DNA of 64,000 nucleotides from Candidatus Microgenomates bacterium (GTDB taxonomy: Bacteria; Patescibacteriota; Microgenomatia; UBA1406; HO2-37-13b), in assembly GCA_025449735.1 (NCBI GenBank), contig JANWIV010000003.1, positions 62,001 through 126,000 of the forward strand, written 5' to 3'. Below the pieces are notes generated by a model. It did not search any database, had not been told where the DNA came from, and worked only from the letters and a program-made list of their open reading frames with translations. Positions 8,875-17,251 of this stretch are shown here, one piece after another (position 1 is the first letter of the stretch; the number at the start of each line of letters is the position of its first letter). A program made the translations under genes and the position numbers.

Positions 8875-9882
8875 ATGAAAAATAAAAACTTTGACTTCTC
8901 GCGAATAACATTCAATGCGGGTCTTTTGGTCAAAGAACTTTTAAAAAGACGGGTTAAGGTAGATTATTTTGGAGCTAGTGAAGTAATGCGTGCCAAACTT
9001 AAATCTCATGAAGAGATACTGCTGGATATTCATACTTCGCTTATACCCTACACACTGGGTTGGATTCTTAACGACAAATTCTATACAAAAAAATGGTTAT
9101 TTGAAAATGGTTTTTCTGTGGCTGACGGCAAAACATTCAAGACGAGTGAGGTCTCCACTGCGATTAAATACGCTAAGAAATTAGGCTTTCCGGTGGTTCT
9201 TAAGCCAACTGTCGCCTCACACGGTGATGGTGTTTGGCTAAATATACAAAGTCAATTGGAGCTTAAAAACAAAATAAAACTTTTCCAAAAGGCCTACTAT
9301 CACAATAGTTTTATGATTGTAGAACAATACCGACCGGGAAATGAATATCGACTGTTTTTGACAAGAAACGGTTTTTTTGCCGCTGTCTTAAGGAAACCAG
9401 CATCAATTATCGGTGATGGTGTGAGTACGATAAAGCAACTTGTGGAAAAAGAAAACTGGCGTCGCATGAATCCGAGAATAAATTGCTTATGTGAAATTCC
9501 CCTGGACAATATCACTCTTGACTTTATGACCAGACAAAAATTAGCTCTCGAGTATATCCCAAAAAATAATCAAGAAATTGCCTTAAGAGAAAACTCCAAT
9601 GTTTCTACCGGTGGCAACTGCCTTGATGTGACTGATCTGGTTCATGACAGTGTCAAACAATTGGCATTTCAATTGCTGCAAAAGTTTGAGATACTTCCAT
9701 ATATTGGTATCGACTTGATTTGTGATGATATTACAAAACCCTTGTCTGACTACATAATTTGCGAATTTAATACCGCCCCAGGGCTATCGCTTCATATGTT
9801 GCCAGCCGAAGGTGAGTCACGAAACGTCGCCGCCGCCTTAGCTGATTTATTATTTCCCGAGACCAAAAATGCTACATATTAA
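8875..9882 (+). CDS. ATP-grasp ligase related to cyanophycin/glutathione synthetases
   Basis: A 335-residue protein with a complete ATP-grasp fold: a small N-terminal domain, the lysine strand GFPVVLKPTVASHGDGV (about residues 103-119), the hinge strand MIVEQYRPGNEYR, then GIDLICDD and the metal-binding CEFNTAPGLSLH near the C-terminus. These match the carboxylate-amine ligase domains of GshF and CphA, which join an amino group to an acyl phosphate. No Mur-ligase domain is present. It sits immediately downstream of the NadD/PRTase gene and overlaps the next gene by 14 bp, so the substrate may derive from a nicotinate or phosphoribosyl compound. That link is inference. Confidence 0.8.
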   Translation: MKNKNFDFSRITFNAGLLVKELLKRRVKVDYFGASEVMRAKLKSHEEILLDIHTSLIPYTLGWILNDKFYTKKWLFENGFSVADGKTFKTSEVSTAIKYAKKLGFPVVLKPTVASHGDGVWLNIQSQLELKNKIKLFQKAYYHNSFMIVEQYRPGNEYRLFLTRNGFFAAVLRKPASIIGDGVSTIKQLVEKENWRRMNPRINCLCEIPLDNITLDFMTRQKLALEYIPKNNQEIALRENSNVSTGGNCLDVTDLVHDSVKQLAFQLLQKFEILPYIGIDLICDDITKPLSDYIICEFNTAPGLSLHMLPAEGESRNVAAALADLLFPETKNATY

Positions 9883-10441
9883 CAGTCCACTACATTTATC
9901 AAGTTGGCCCGGGCAAGAGAAATTACTCCAAGAGATTGTTAAGAAGGGAGGAAAAATTTCCAATATTAAAGATACCAATATTTTTAAAGCAACCCTTAAG
10001 AAAAAGAGTCACTATATTATTGATAACTTCCACACTCTTATTCCTTATAATCTGGGATTAATTCTCACCAGTCCTTTTTATATACATGAAATTTTACAAG
10101 CAAATAATATTAAGTCCCAATCCCTAGTTAGAATAAAAAATTCCGATCAATATTGTTTCGGTAAAAATAGCTCCGGGAATCAATACAATATACTAATTAA
10201 CAAAGACGGATATTTTCATTGTGATATCGATATTTTAGTCAATGAGTATTATGTTGACTTATCAAAAAAGGTCCTTAAAGCATTTCCTCCGGCTCCATAT
10301 TTGTGTTTCACATTAAATTGTGATGATATTTCAAAGAAAAGTGAGATTTATACAATTGCCGATTTATCGCTCATCGGTGAAAAGGAACATACTCTTAAAA
10401 TTATTGTCGATATGCTCTTTCCTCAAAAAACGACAGTTTGA
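9869..10441 (+). CDS. Shortened, probably non-catalytic paralogue of the upstream ATP-grasp protein
   Basis: A 190-residue protein whose two ends align by eye with the upstream ligase. FHTLIPYNLGLILTSPFY matches IHTSLIPYTLGWILNDKFY, and YLCFTLNCDDIS followed by IVDMLFPQ matches YIGIDLICDDIT followed by LADLLFPE. The central ATP-binding lysine strand and hinge are missing, and the C-terminal EFNTAPG is replaced by ADLSLIGEK. It therefore cannot bind ATP in the usual way and may be a regulatory, substrate-holding or heterodimer subunit. Translational coupling (14-bp overlap) supports a joint function. It may alternatively be a decaying duplicate, but the frame is intact. Confidence 0.7.
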   Translation: MLHINSPLHLSSWPGQEKLLQEIVKKGGKISNIKDTNIFKATLKKKSHYIIDNFHTLIPYNLGLILTSPFYIHEILQANNIKSQSLVRIKNSDQYCFGKNSSGNQYNILINKDGYFHCDIDILVNEYYVDLSKKVLKAFPPAPYLCFTLNCDDISKKSEIYTIADLSLIGEKEHTLKIIVDMLFPQKTTV

Positions 10442-10459
10442 GCTATAATATTGTTATCT

Positions 10460-12913
10460 ATGGCAGTTGAAAGCGATATTGCGCCAACCGGGAATAATGA
10501 ATCTGGAATACACGAAGATCTTCGTCACAAAGCCGATATTATTGCCCGCACCAGTGGTGACAATCTTGATTTCAAAGTAATTTTTGGTCCTAAAGGCAGC
10601 GGTTCTAATTGGGACCCAAATAAGCGAGAGTATGTATTTGATTCAAGAATACTTGACTATCCGTTAGATGAAGCCCTTGGTGTCATACAACATGAAGCAA
10701 ACCATGAAATTGTCTCCAGCTTAGACTATGTAATGGATTTGTGGCCAGAACTTGGTTTTGCCTTTGGCATGAATGCTGCTGAAGATCCACGAGCCAATCA
10801 TGGCGGCATGGAGATTATGCCGGGAACAAGACCTTGGATTCGGGCTTATATCGAACGAGACCTAAGCCCAGGAGGAGGACTTGATTACAAGGGAATAAAA
10901 GCTGATGCCGAAGAAAGATTGGGTTATATACCAAAATTTATGCAGGCCGGGGCCGAACTGATTCGATATTGGCATGATCGTGAATTTACTGATCGATTCT
11001 CAGACCCCGATAGCTTCGATGCTAACTGGCAACAATTTCTTGAAGAAATACCTGATGCCGATGTCGCCGCCTTCATAGACAAAACGAGGTCGGATTTTGA
11101 AAAATACTATCAAACTGTGCCAAGCAGTAGAGATAAAACCGACCACGATGGCAAAGCAAAAGAAAGCTCTGATATTTTTAGAAATGACATCTGGCCGGAA
11201 TATAAAAAACTAGTCGAGCAATCGTTAAAGGATCAAGCAATGTCGAGTATGGTTTCTGACATGACCAGTGACCAACCAATGATTATTCCATTTGATGAGC
11301 TCCCCCCAGACGTCCAAGAAGAAATTAAGGAAGCAATAAGACAAGCCGCAGAAAAAAAGAGCCAGCAAAAAAAAACAGGCCAACAATCCCAAAAAGAAGC
11401 TGAAGAAACAGAAGAATCTGATTCTGTCGAAGATCAACCTGGTGACGCTGGTGAACAAAATGGTGAAGGACAAGACGATAATCAAACCGGTCAGGGTAAG
11501 GCTTCGGGCGAGGATAGTGGAGAATCATCATCTCAAGACCAAGGTCAAGTAGGCCAAACTAGCGGACAAACTGCTGAAGAATCAGACGATAGTCAAACCG
11601 GTCAGGGTGAGGCTCCAGGTGAAGAAGGTGGACAAACATCATCTTCGCAAGGAAAAGATCAAGATAGTGATGATGACGAAGCTGGAGAACAAGGTTCAGC
11701 TAATCAAATACCTTGGGACAAACTTTCAGATAAAGCTAAACAGGCTATCGAGCAAATATATGATGACCCAAAAAAAATATCTGAAGATCAAAAAAAAGCG
11801 CTTGAGGACAAAGCAAAAAAGGATCTTGAGGATGCCGAAGATGCGGCTAACGAAAAATTAGAGGGAGAAATTGGAAAGAATGAAGAAGCCAAGTCTCATC
11901 AAGAACGCCGTGAAGACGACTCTCAACAAACCGGGCAGGAACAACCAAACACAGAAGAACAAAGTGAAGAAGATCGAGCTATCGCCGAAGAAAGATGGCG
12001 TCAGGCACAAAAAGAAGTTGATAGTATGCCCAAAACTGAACAAATAATTAGACCTAGTGGTGATCCTTATACCAAAACGCGTTTTCTTCCAGAAGTAGTA
12101 AGTACAATTGAAAGATGGAAGCGCGATTTAAAACCTCTTTTTGAACCCTCAGCCAATCCGGAAAAAAGGTATCGCACTTCCGGCCAACGACCTGACATCA
12201 GAAAAGTTATAAAACATGAAGCTGATTCGCGTTTTGATAAAATATTCGAAGTCACCGGTCGACCGCTATCAAATGATACTCGAATTTCAATTTTAGTTGA
12301 CTTGTCTGGATCAATGACGGGCCGCATTGAAGAAACATTTAAAGTACTTGTCGCACTAGCCGAAGTGGCGAGTCACTTTAGAATTGAAGTTGAGATCTTG
12401 GGTTTCACTGACACTTTTTCAGGCAATGTTCGAGTCTATAAACCGTTCGAGGAACTTAAACTTACCGACGCAGTGAGAAATAAAATTGGCGCTTTAGTAA
12501 CCGATTGCCAACAACAAGCCGGCGGCACCCCAACTCTTGAGGCCACGGCGAGCGCATATAAACGAATCCAAAAAAGAAATCAACGCAAACCAATGGACCA
12601 TAATTATTTAATAACGCTTACTGATGGTCAACCAACCTCTTCGTCTGCCTCTACGTTAAAAAAATCAATATCGTCAATTGCCCGAGACCGAGAGGTCTTA
12701 CCGATTGGGCTTGGTATTGGTAGCGGCACTGAGTTTGTCAATGATGCCTACCCACCACTGCCAATTCCAGTACAAACTGAGCTCTCAAGAAAATCAGGAA
12801 AGCCAGTAGATAGCATTGGTACCAGCTTCGGCGACATTAATGAATTTAAAGACGCATTTATAATTATTGCCAAATCAATGGTGCAACATCCTAATTGGTT
12901 TGTTAATATATAG
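10460..12913 (+). CDS. von Willebrand factor A protein with N-terminal HExxH metallopeptidase-like domain
   Basis: An 817-residue protein. Residues 78-82 are HEANH (HExxH), followed by NAAEDPRANHGG, resembling the third ligand region of zinc metallopeptidase-like domains. A long acidic, Gln/Ser/Gly-rich low-complexity linker covers about residues 300-530. The C-terminus is a vWA domain with the MIDAS motif DLSGSM near residue 613 and TDGQPTSS. The layout resembles the vWA partners of MoxR ATPases and CobT-like proteins, and the ATPase is encoded two genes downstream. I chose the ATG at 10460, not the in-frame TTG at 10451, because TATAAT (10444-10449) lies just upstream. The client is unknown. 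Confidence 0.8.
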   Translation: MAVESDIAPTGNNESGIHEDLRHKADIIARTSGDNLDFKVIFGPKGSGSNWDPNKREYVFDSRILDYPLDEALGVIQHEANHEIVSSLDYVMDLWPELGFAFGMNAAEDPRANHGGMEIMPGTRPWIRAYIERDLSPGGGLDYKGIKADAEERLGYIPKFMQAGAELIRYWHDREFTDRFSDPDSFDANWQQFLEEIPDADVAAFIDKTRSDFEKYYQTVPSSRDKTDHDGKAKESSDIFRNDIWPEYKKLVEQSLKDQAMSSMVSDMTSDQPMIIPFDELPPDVQEEIKEAIRQAAEKKSQQKKTGQQSQKEAEETEESDSVEDQPGDAGEQNGEGQDDNQTGQGKASGEDSGESSSQDQGQVGQTSGQTAEESDDSQTGQGEAPGEEGGQTSSSQGKDQDSDDDEAGEQGSANQIPWDKLSDKAKQAIEQIYDDPKKISEDQKKALEDKAKKDLEDAEDAANEKLEGEIGKNEEAKSHQERREDDSQQTGQEQPNTEEQSEEDRAIAEERWRQAQKEVDSMPKTEQIIRPSGDPYTKTRFLPEVVSTIERWKRDLKPLFEPSANPEKRYRTSGQRPDIRKVIKHEADSRFDKIFEVTGRPLSNDTRISILVDLSGSMTGRIEETFKVLVALAEVASHFRIEVEILGFTDTFSGNVRVYKPFEELKLTDAVRNKIGALVTDCQQQAGGTPTLEATASAYKRIQKRNQRKPMDHNYLITLTDGQPTSSSASTLKKSISSIARDREVLPIGLGIGSGTEFVNDAYPPLPIPVQTELSRKSGKPVDSIGTSFGDINEFKDAFIIIAKSMVQHPNWFVNI

Positions 12914-12921
12914 TAAATAAT

Positions 12922-13404
12922 ATGAACTCATTATCAGATTTGGCTAGATTTATTTACCTCAATACTATAGATTCAACCAGTACTAATTCTGGATATATCA
13001 ATAGTATTGTCATTTCAGAAGATAGTTTAGATAACATCAAAACAGTTATCAAGAAGCTTGAGATTGAAAATCGATCAGAGTTTATTGACCTTTCAAACTC
13101 AAGTAATAATATGGATTTTCTCAAAAATATACAACACTACCTTAGTGATGAAAAGATTGTTTTTATAAATGTGTTAACCGAAAGTCTCGACCCAATCCTT
13201 TTTGATCAGTTATCTCAATATAGGGAAAATAATAATTTTAGTGGTATTCTTTCCAATTCGACAGGGTCATTTCCTGGTAGCGCCAAATTATTTCTCGTAT
13301 TTAATCAAGACGGAAATAAGAGTTTGCCTAATTTTTTTTATGAATTGTCGGACCGATCCATCGATATAAGAAGTCGATCAGACGATTCAAAACCGACACT
13401 ATGA
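12922..13404 (+). CDS. Hypothetical protein in the MoxR/vWA operon
   Basis: A 160-residue acidic protein with no motif I recognise. It has alternating hydrophobic strands and helices (SGYINSIVISEDSLDNIKT, KIVFINVLTESL), which might be a small Rossmann-like or receiver-like fold. It has no membrane segment. It lies 8 bp after the vWA gene and overlaps the AAA+ gene by the ATGA arrangement at 13401, so it is produced together with both and probably acts as an adaptor or regulator in the same complex. Confidence 0.65.
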   Translation: MNSLSDLARFIYLNTIDSTSTNSGYINSIVISEDSLDNIKTVIKKLEIENRSEFIDLSNSSNNMDFLKNIQHYLSDEKIVFINVLTESLDPILFDQLSQYRENNNFSGILSNSTGSFPGSAKLFLVFNQDGNKSLPNFFYELSDRSIDIRSRSDDSKPTL

Positions 13405-15137
13405 CAGAATCCGCGACTAAAGAAATATCGAAAATGACCGGTGAAGTTCCTACCATTGAGTTTTACCAAGAACAAGGTCAAGTACGAGTGCTTGATGTCA
13501 TGCTTGAGGTCTTGCCTATGCCCGATGACCCAATGGCCGCCCGATTTATCCCCAAGTGGGATTTGATGAGAAATCAAACTTGTTTTGATGAGCCAACTTT
13601 AATGTTACTAAGAGATATGGCTATAGCACTTACCACACAAGAATCGCTTCGACTAGAGGGTCCTCCAGGTGTGTCGAAATCTTTCGGCGCCGAACTTATT
13701 TGCGCACTCACCAATCGTAATTTTATCCGTCATAACTATTCTCGCGATTCAGAAATTGGCGATACCATCGGCAAATTCATTCCGGCTGACCCAAGTATTT
13801 CGGTCAGACTAGATGAATTGCTAGCAGACTCGGATGTTCAAGCAAAACCCGACATAAGAACCATTGTTGAGTTGGCCATAGAGCAAAGTCGACCATTGTC
13901 TCGCATTGAGAGTAAAAAAATAGCTAGCGCACTTGGCATTCAAGGCCTAGAAGACGATAAAGCTTGGATGTGGAAAAATGGTACATTAACTGGATCGATG
14001 ATTTATGGCGCCACTTATCTAGCTGATGAGCGAAACCTGGCACCAAGCAATGTGACTGAAAGGGAAAATCCCGCAACTGAAGGCAGACGCTCAACAATGC
14101 GTCTAGTCGAACATGAAGGTGAAATCATTCGCCCTCTGACTCCAGACGAACAAGATATTATTGATGGTGGTGGCATAATTCCTGGAGTATTTGGGTTAAA
14201 TGAACAGTATTGGTTTCTAACTGCTCAAAATCCTCATGGCATTGGCGGTGGTCGAACTGAAGAGTCTTCTGCCAGTAGAAACCGACAAAGAGATAGGATC
14301 GTAGAGTCTTTGAAACCACAAGACTATGAAAATTATATTCGTTTCCTAATAACCGGTAGACAACCAGACATGGTGCTTTTCAATCGCCGATATAAAGGTG
14401 AGACAGTAGCGCATCCTATTTTTGAAGATTTGCAATCGATGCCCAATGTAGAAATTTTTATTAAATGGTTGGCTAAATTTCATACTGACTTGGATAAATT
14501 AGCTCAAGAAGGAAGTATTGGTTCGGAAAAAGATATGAAAGGCGGTTCCTATGTCTATACCCGTCGTAACATTGATCGACTATTGTCAACCATCCGTGGG
14601 CTCCAAAAAGGAGGTCTTCTTGATGTTGATGAATTATTCCAAAAAGGAAAACTAAAGACCACAGAAAGTATGCACGACATTGTCTGGGAAGCGATAAGAG
14701 CTGAATATCTTGATAGTATGTATCAAATTGACCGAGAGGCAGTTGAAAAGGTAATCGAAGCCACTGGAATTATGGATCGCCTGGGGCCATCAATAAATAA
14801 TCCGGTTCCTCCCGAATGGGTCAGTCGAGCTAGAAACAGTGGCTTGCAGGTAACTCAAGCGCAAGGCGGTTGGCGTCTTAGTCGATTGGAACTCCGATCT
14901 CTAGGATTGGATATTGACTCAATCATTAACAACGATGCTGATCTTGTTTATGATGATGATGAAGATGATGGTGACAGTTTTATAATCACACAAAAAATAG
15001 GTGATACTTATGATTTATACAAGAAACTTAATGGTGATCGCTCAACTGACTCAACAAGAGAAAGCAACGTTATGGCAAGACTAGAAGAAAATATGACTCC
15101 CGATAAGCTAAATACCGACAACTTAAACACATTATGA
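13401..15137 (+). CDS. MoxR-type AAA+ ATPase
   Basis: A 578-residue ATPase. The Walker A is EGPPGVSKS at about residues 86-94, with Ser where the usual Gly precedes the catalytic Lys93. GVFGLNEQYWFLTAQNPHG carries a sensor-1-type Asn, and conserved arginines follow in SRNRQRDRIVE. MoxR ATPases act with vWA proteins as chaperones that insert cofactors or remodel complexes. A lid-like helical region and an acidic C-terminal tail (YDDDEDDGDS) complete it. ATGA overlaps couple it to the genes on both sides. The assignment to the MoxR/CbbQ group is reasonably safe; the exact subfamily is not. Confidence 0.82.
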   Translation: MTESATKEISKMTGEVPTIEFYQEQGQVRVLDVMLEVLPMPDDPMAARFIPKWDLMRNQTCFDEPTLMLLRDMAIALTTQESLRLEGPPGVSKSFGAELICALTNRNFIRHNYSRDSEIGDTIGKFIPADPSISVRLDELLADSDVQAKPDIRTIVELAIEQSRPLSRIESKKIASALGIQGLEDDKAWMWKNGTLTGSMIYGATYLADERNLAPSNVTERENPATEGRRSTMRLVEHEGEIIRPLTPDEQDIIDGGGIIPGVFGLNEQYWFLTAQNPHGIGGGRTEESSASRNRQRDRIVESLKPQDYENYIRFLITGRQPDMVLFNRRYKGETVAHPIFEDLQSMPNVEIFIKWLAKFHTDLDKLAQEGSIGSEKDMKGGSYVYTRRNIDRLLSTIRGLQKGGLLDVDELFQKGKLKTTESMHDIVWEAIRAEYLDSMYQIDREAVEKVIEATGIMDRLGPSINNPVPPEWVSRARNSGLQVTQAQGGWRLSRLELRSLGLDIDSIINNDADLVYDDDEDDGDSFIITQKIGDTYDLYKKLNGDRSTDSTRESNVMARLEENMTPDKLNTDNLNTL

Positions 15138-16093
15138 CAAACGACATTGACCAATCGGGCGAAATTAAAACAACCAAAACTGAAAATCCAATCAATTCTC
15201 TAGTTACTCAATCAATTGAAGCGCCTGATGTCGCAGAATCATTTGATTTGGAAGGATTTGTAAGCGAAGTATTAAGAAATGACATTGTTATTTTAACCGA
15301 TGATCTTGATGAAGAAAGGGGGGTGATAGTTCCTGATGAATCTAACTCTTCAATCGTAATTGATAATAAGCATCTCAACTCTATGATGTTTGAAATTGCT
15401 GAAGCAATCACCGGAGCTATTAAATCCAAGACCATACATGAACATCCCGCTTTTGGCCCCATGGTCGCCAACTTGACTGATGAACAAATTCAGTCACTTT
15501 ATGGCAAGCTTCAATCTGCACTTGAATCTCGCAATCCCGCAGACTTATCTCTTGATGAATTCGATATCAATCTACCGCTTCGAACCATCTCAGAAAGACA
15601 AATTATCAAAGATGCATTAACTGAAACTATCAAACATATGCCAATCAATTGGTCATCAATAACCTCAAAAGAGGGTGAAATGTTAGATCAAGAAGCAGAC
15701 GTTGAATTTATTTTAGTGCAAAAAGAAGATGAGCTTGTTTTGATGGTGGCCGCAAGAAAAGGAATTGAATCAGTAGATATCACATCCCCCGAATCGTTAG
15801 GTCCACAGGATTTTCCTTTGTCGACCGTTGACAAATCCGCTGATGGTTCGTTTTTGATCATTTTGGCCAATAATAGTAAAGGAATATCCCCGTTGACACG
15901 AAAAATTTATATCGTAAGAGAAAAACTTACTAAAACCCTTAGGGATGAAATTAGCAGAGTACAAGAAGTGGGAATAAGTAGACCGACTCCGAGACCAGCC
16001 ACTGCATCTTCCACATGGCCATCAGTATCAACTCCTCAACAACCCACAACAAACTGGGTCAGCGGTGAAGGCTCTCCTCGACATTCAGGATAA
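15134..16093 (+). CDS. Hypothetical protein, last gene of the MoxR/vWA operon
   Basis: A 319-residue acidic soluble protein with no recognised domain. It has a disordered, Thr/Glu-rich N-terminus, a middle helical region (MMFEIAEAITGAIKSKTI, LTDEQIQSLYGKLQSAL) and a Pro/Ser/Thr-rich C-terminal tail. The ATGA overlap with the ATPase gene points to a stoichiometric partner, perhaps a substrate adaptor. The operon converges on the minus-strand radical SAM gene 30 bp further on. Confidence 0.65.
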   Translation: MTNDIDQSGEIKTTKTENPINSLVTQSIEAPDVAESFDLEGFVSEVLRNDIVILTDDLDEERGVIVPDESNSSIVIDNKHLNSMMFEIAEAITGAIKSKTIHEHPAFGPMVANLTDEQIQSLYGKLQSALESRNPADLSLDEFDINLPLRTISERQIIKDALTETIKHMPINWSSITSKEGEMLDQEADVEFILVQKEDELVLMVAARKGIESVDITSPESLGPQDFPLSTVDKSADGSFLIILANNSKGISPLTRKIYIVREKLTKTLRDEISRVQEVGISRPTPRPATASSTWPSVSTPQQPTTNWVSGEGSPRHSG

Positions 16094-16123
16094 ATATTTA
16101 TAGTCGCTATTTGAAAAAATGAT

Positions 16124-17245
16124 TTACTTCAGAAATGAACTGACTCGCTCTGCTAAAGGCTGTGCCTTCCACATCATTTCTTCCACATTAATCTCTCTTA
16201 AGTAATCTTCATAACAATCACAATTCATTTCAAGAAAAGCAGGATCACGACTATTGTTATATTTTGCTAGCGCTCCGATAACTTCATCATTACATTTTTC
16301 ACAATTACTAGCACAAACTGAATCGGAGTTGGCGTTTGGATGTAGTTCTGAAATTACCACTCGCGGAAGACTTTCGGGATATTCCTGAGCACTTCTATTT
16401 AACACGTCAGCGATTGAATAAAGCCAAGGGGGGCGAAACTTGCCTTCGATAAGTAGCATTTCAGCAACTGTGTTCGGAGCGACTCGCGTCGGACACAGTA
16501 TCGGATCGTTAATTCCAAGCGAGGATAAATATCCAATCGACTCGACGGCGTCAACAATACCTTCAGTTTCGGTTAGAAAAGGCGGCTTTATTAAAAGAAA
16601 TGCTAATGTTGAATAATCATTTTCTGTTAAAAGACGCGAGGCGGCTTCAAATGATTTTTTCGTGCAGGTGGTATTTACTGCATATTTTCTGACCTGATCG
16701 CTCGCCGATTGAAGCCCAATAGCAACGGCCAATCTTTTGCCGTTAAGGAGTCTTTTTGACTCGGCTATCTTTGGAGGAGTAATAAATTGTGGCAATGACT
16801 CAACCGTAAGAATCCTGGCATTGCTTTCGGCTACTCGATTATAAATATGTACTCTGACCATTGGTGCCATCTCACTATCTGAAAAAAAATTACCATTGTT
16901 GTAAATTGTTACCATTTCAACGTCTCCTGCCTCCTCCACCGGGAAAGCATTGTCAATTTGAGCAATTAGATCCTCAGAGGTTATTTCTCGAGTATCATCC
17001 AAAGCTTCGTTTGGCAGTGGGCACATGGTGCATGTCGCCGTTGAGCATTTTGGAGCTAACAAGACAATCCTTTTACGCCTCACCAATTCCCCTTGAAACT
17101 GAACCTCATCACTTATTGATGATTGTGCCAACGCTATGTCGGCAGTTGGTGGTATCGTGCTCCGCCTCAAACCCATGACAAGAGAAGTCATATTCTGTCG
17201 CAATCTGATGTTTCCTGTTGTTTCGGTATGACTCATACTAGGCAA
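16124..17245 (-). CDS. Radical SAM protein, RaSEA/Elp3-like
   Basis: A 373-residue protein with a cysteine cluster CSTATCTMCPLPNE near residue 52. The CTMC ending resembles the iron-sulfur site of archaeosine-synthase (RaSEA)/Elp3-like radical SAM enzymes, although the spacing C-x4-C-x2-C is unusual. Downstream, TIYNNGNFFSDSE and RILTVESLPQFIT and AVAIGLQSASDQVRKYAVN resemble the SAM-binding barrel strands of that group. Further cysteines (CASNCEKC and NCDCY) near the C-terminus could bind a second cluster. It follows a methyltransferase-like gene by 6 bp, so the pair may modify RNA or a small molecule. The exact reaction is not assigned. Confidence 0.7.
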   Translation of the reverse strand: MPSMSHTETTGNIRLRQNMTSLVMGLRRSTIPPTADIALAQSSISDEVQFQGELVRRKRIVLLAPKCSTATCTMCPLPNEALDDTREITSEDLIAQIDNAFPVEEAGDVEMVTIYNNGNFFSDSEMAPMVRVHIYNRVAESNARILTVESLPQFITPPKIAESKRLLNGKRLAVAIGLQSASDQVRKYAVNTTCTKKSFEAASRLLTENDYSTLAFLLIKPPFLTETEGIVDAVESIGYLSSLGINDPILCPTRVAPNTVAEMLLIEGKFRPPWLYSIADVLNRSAQEYPESLPRVVISELHPNANSDSVCASNCEKCNDEVIGALAKYNNSRDPAFLEMNCDCYEDYLREINVEEMMWKAQPLAERVSSFLK

Positions 17246-17251
17246 AAAAAA

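Noticed and set aside
11225-12327. Minus-strand reading frames within the acidic vWA gene
   Set aside because: They arise from the biased codon use of the low-complexity linker and have no supporting signals.
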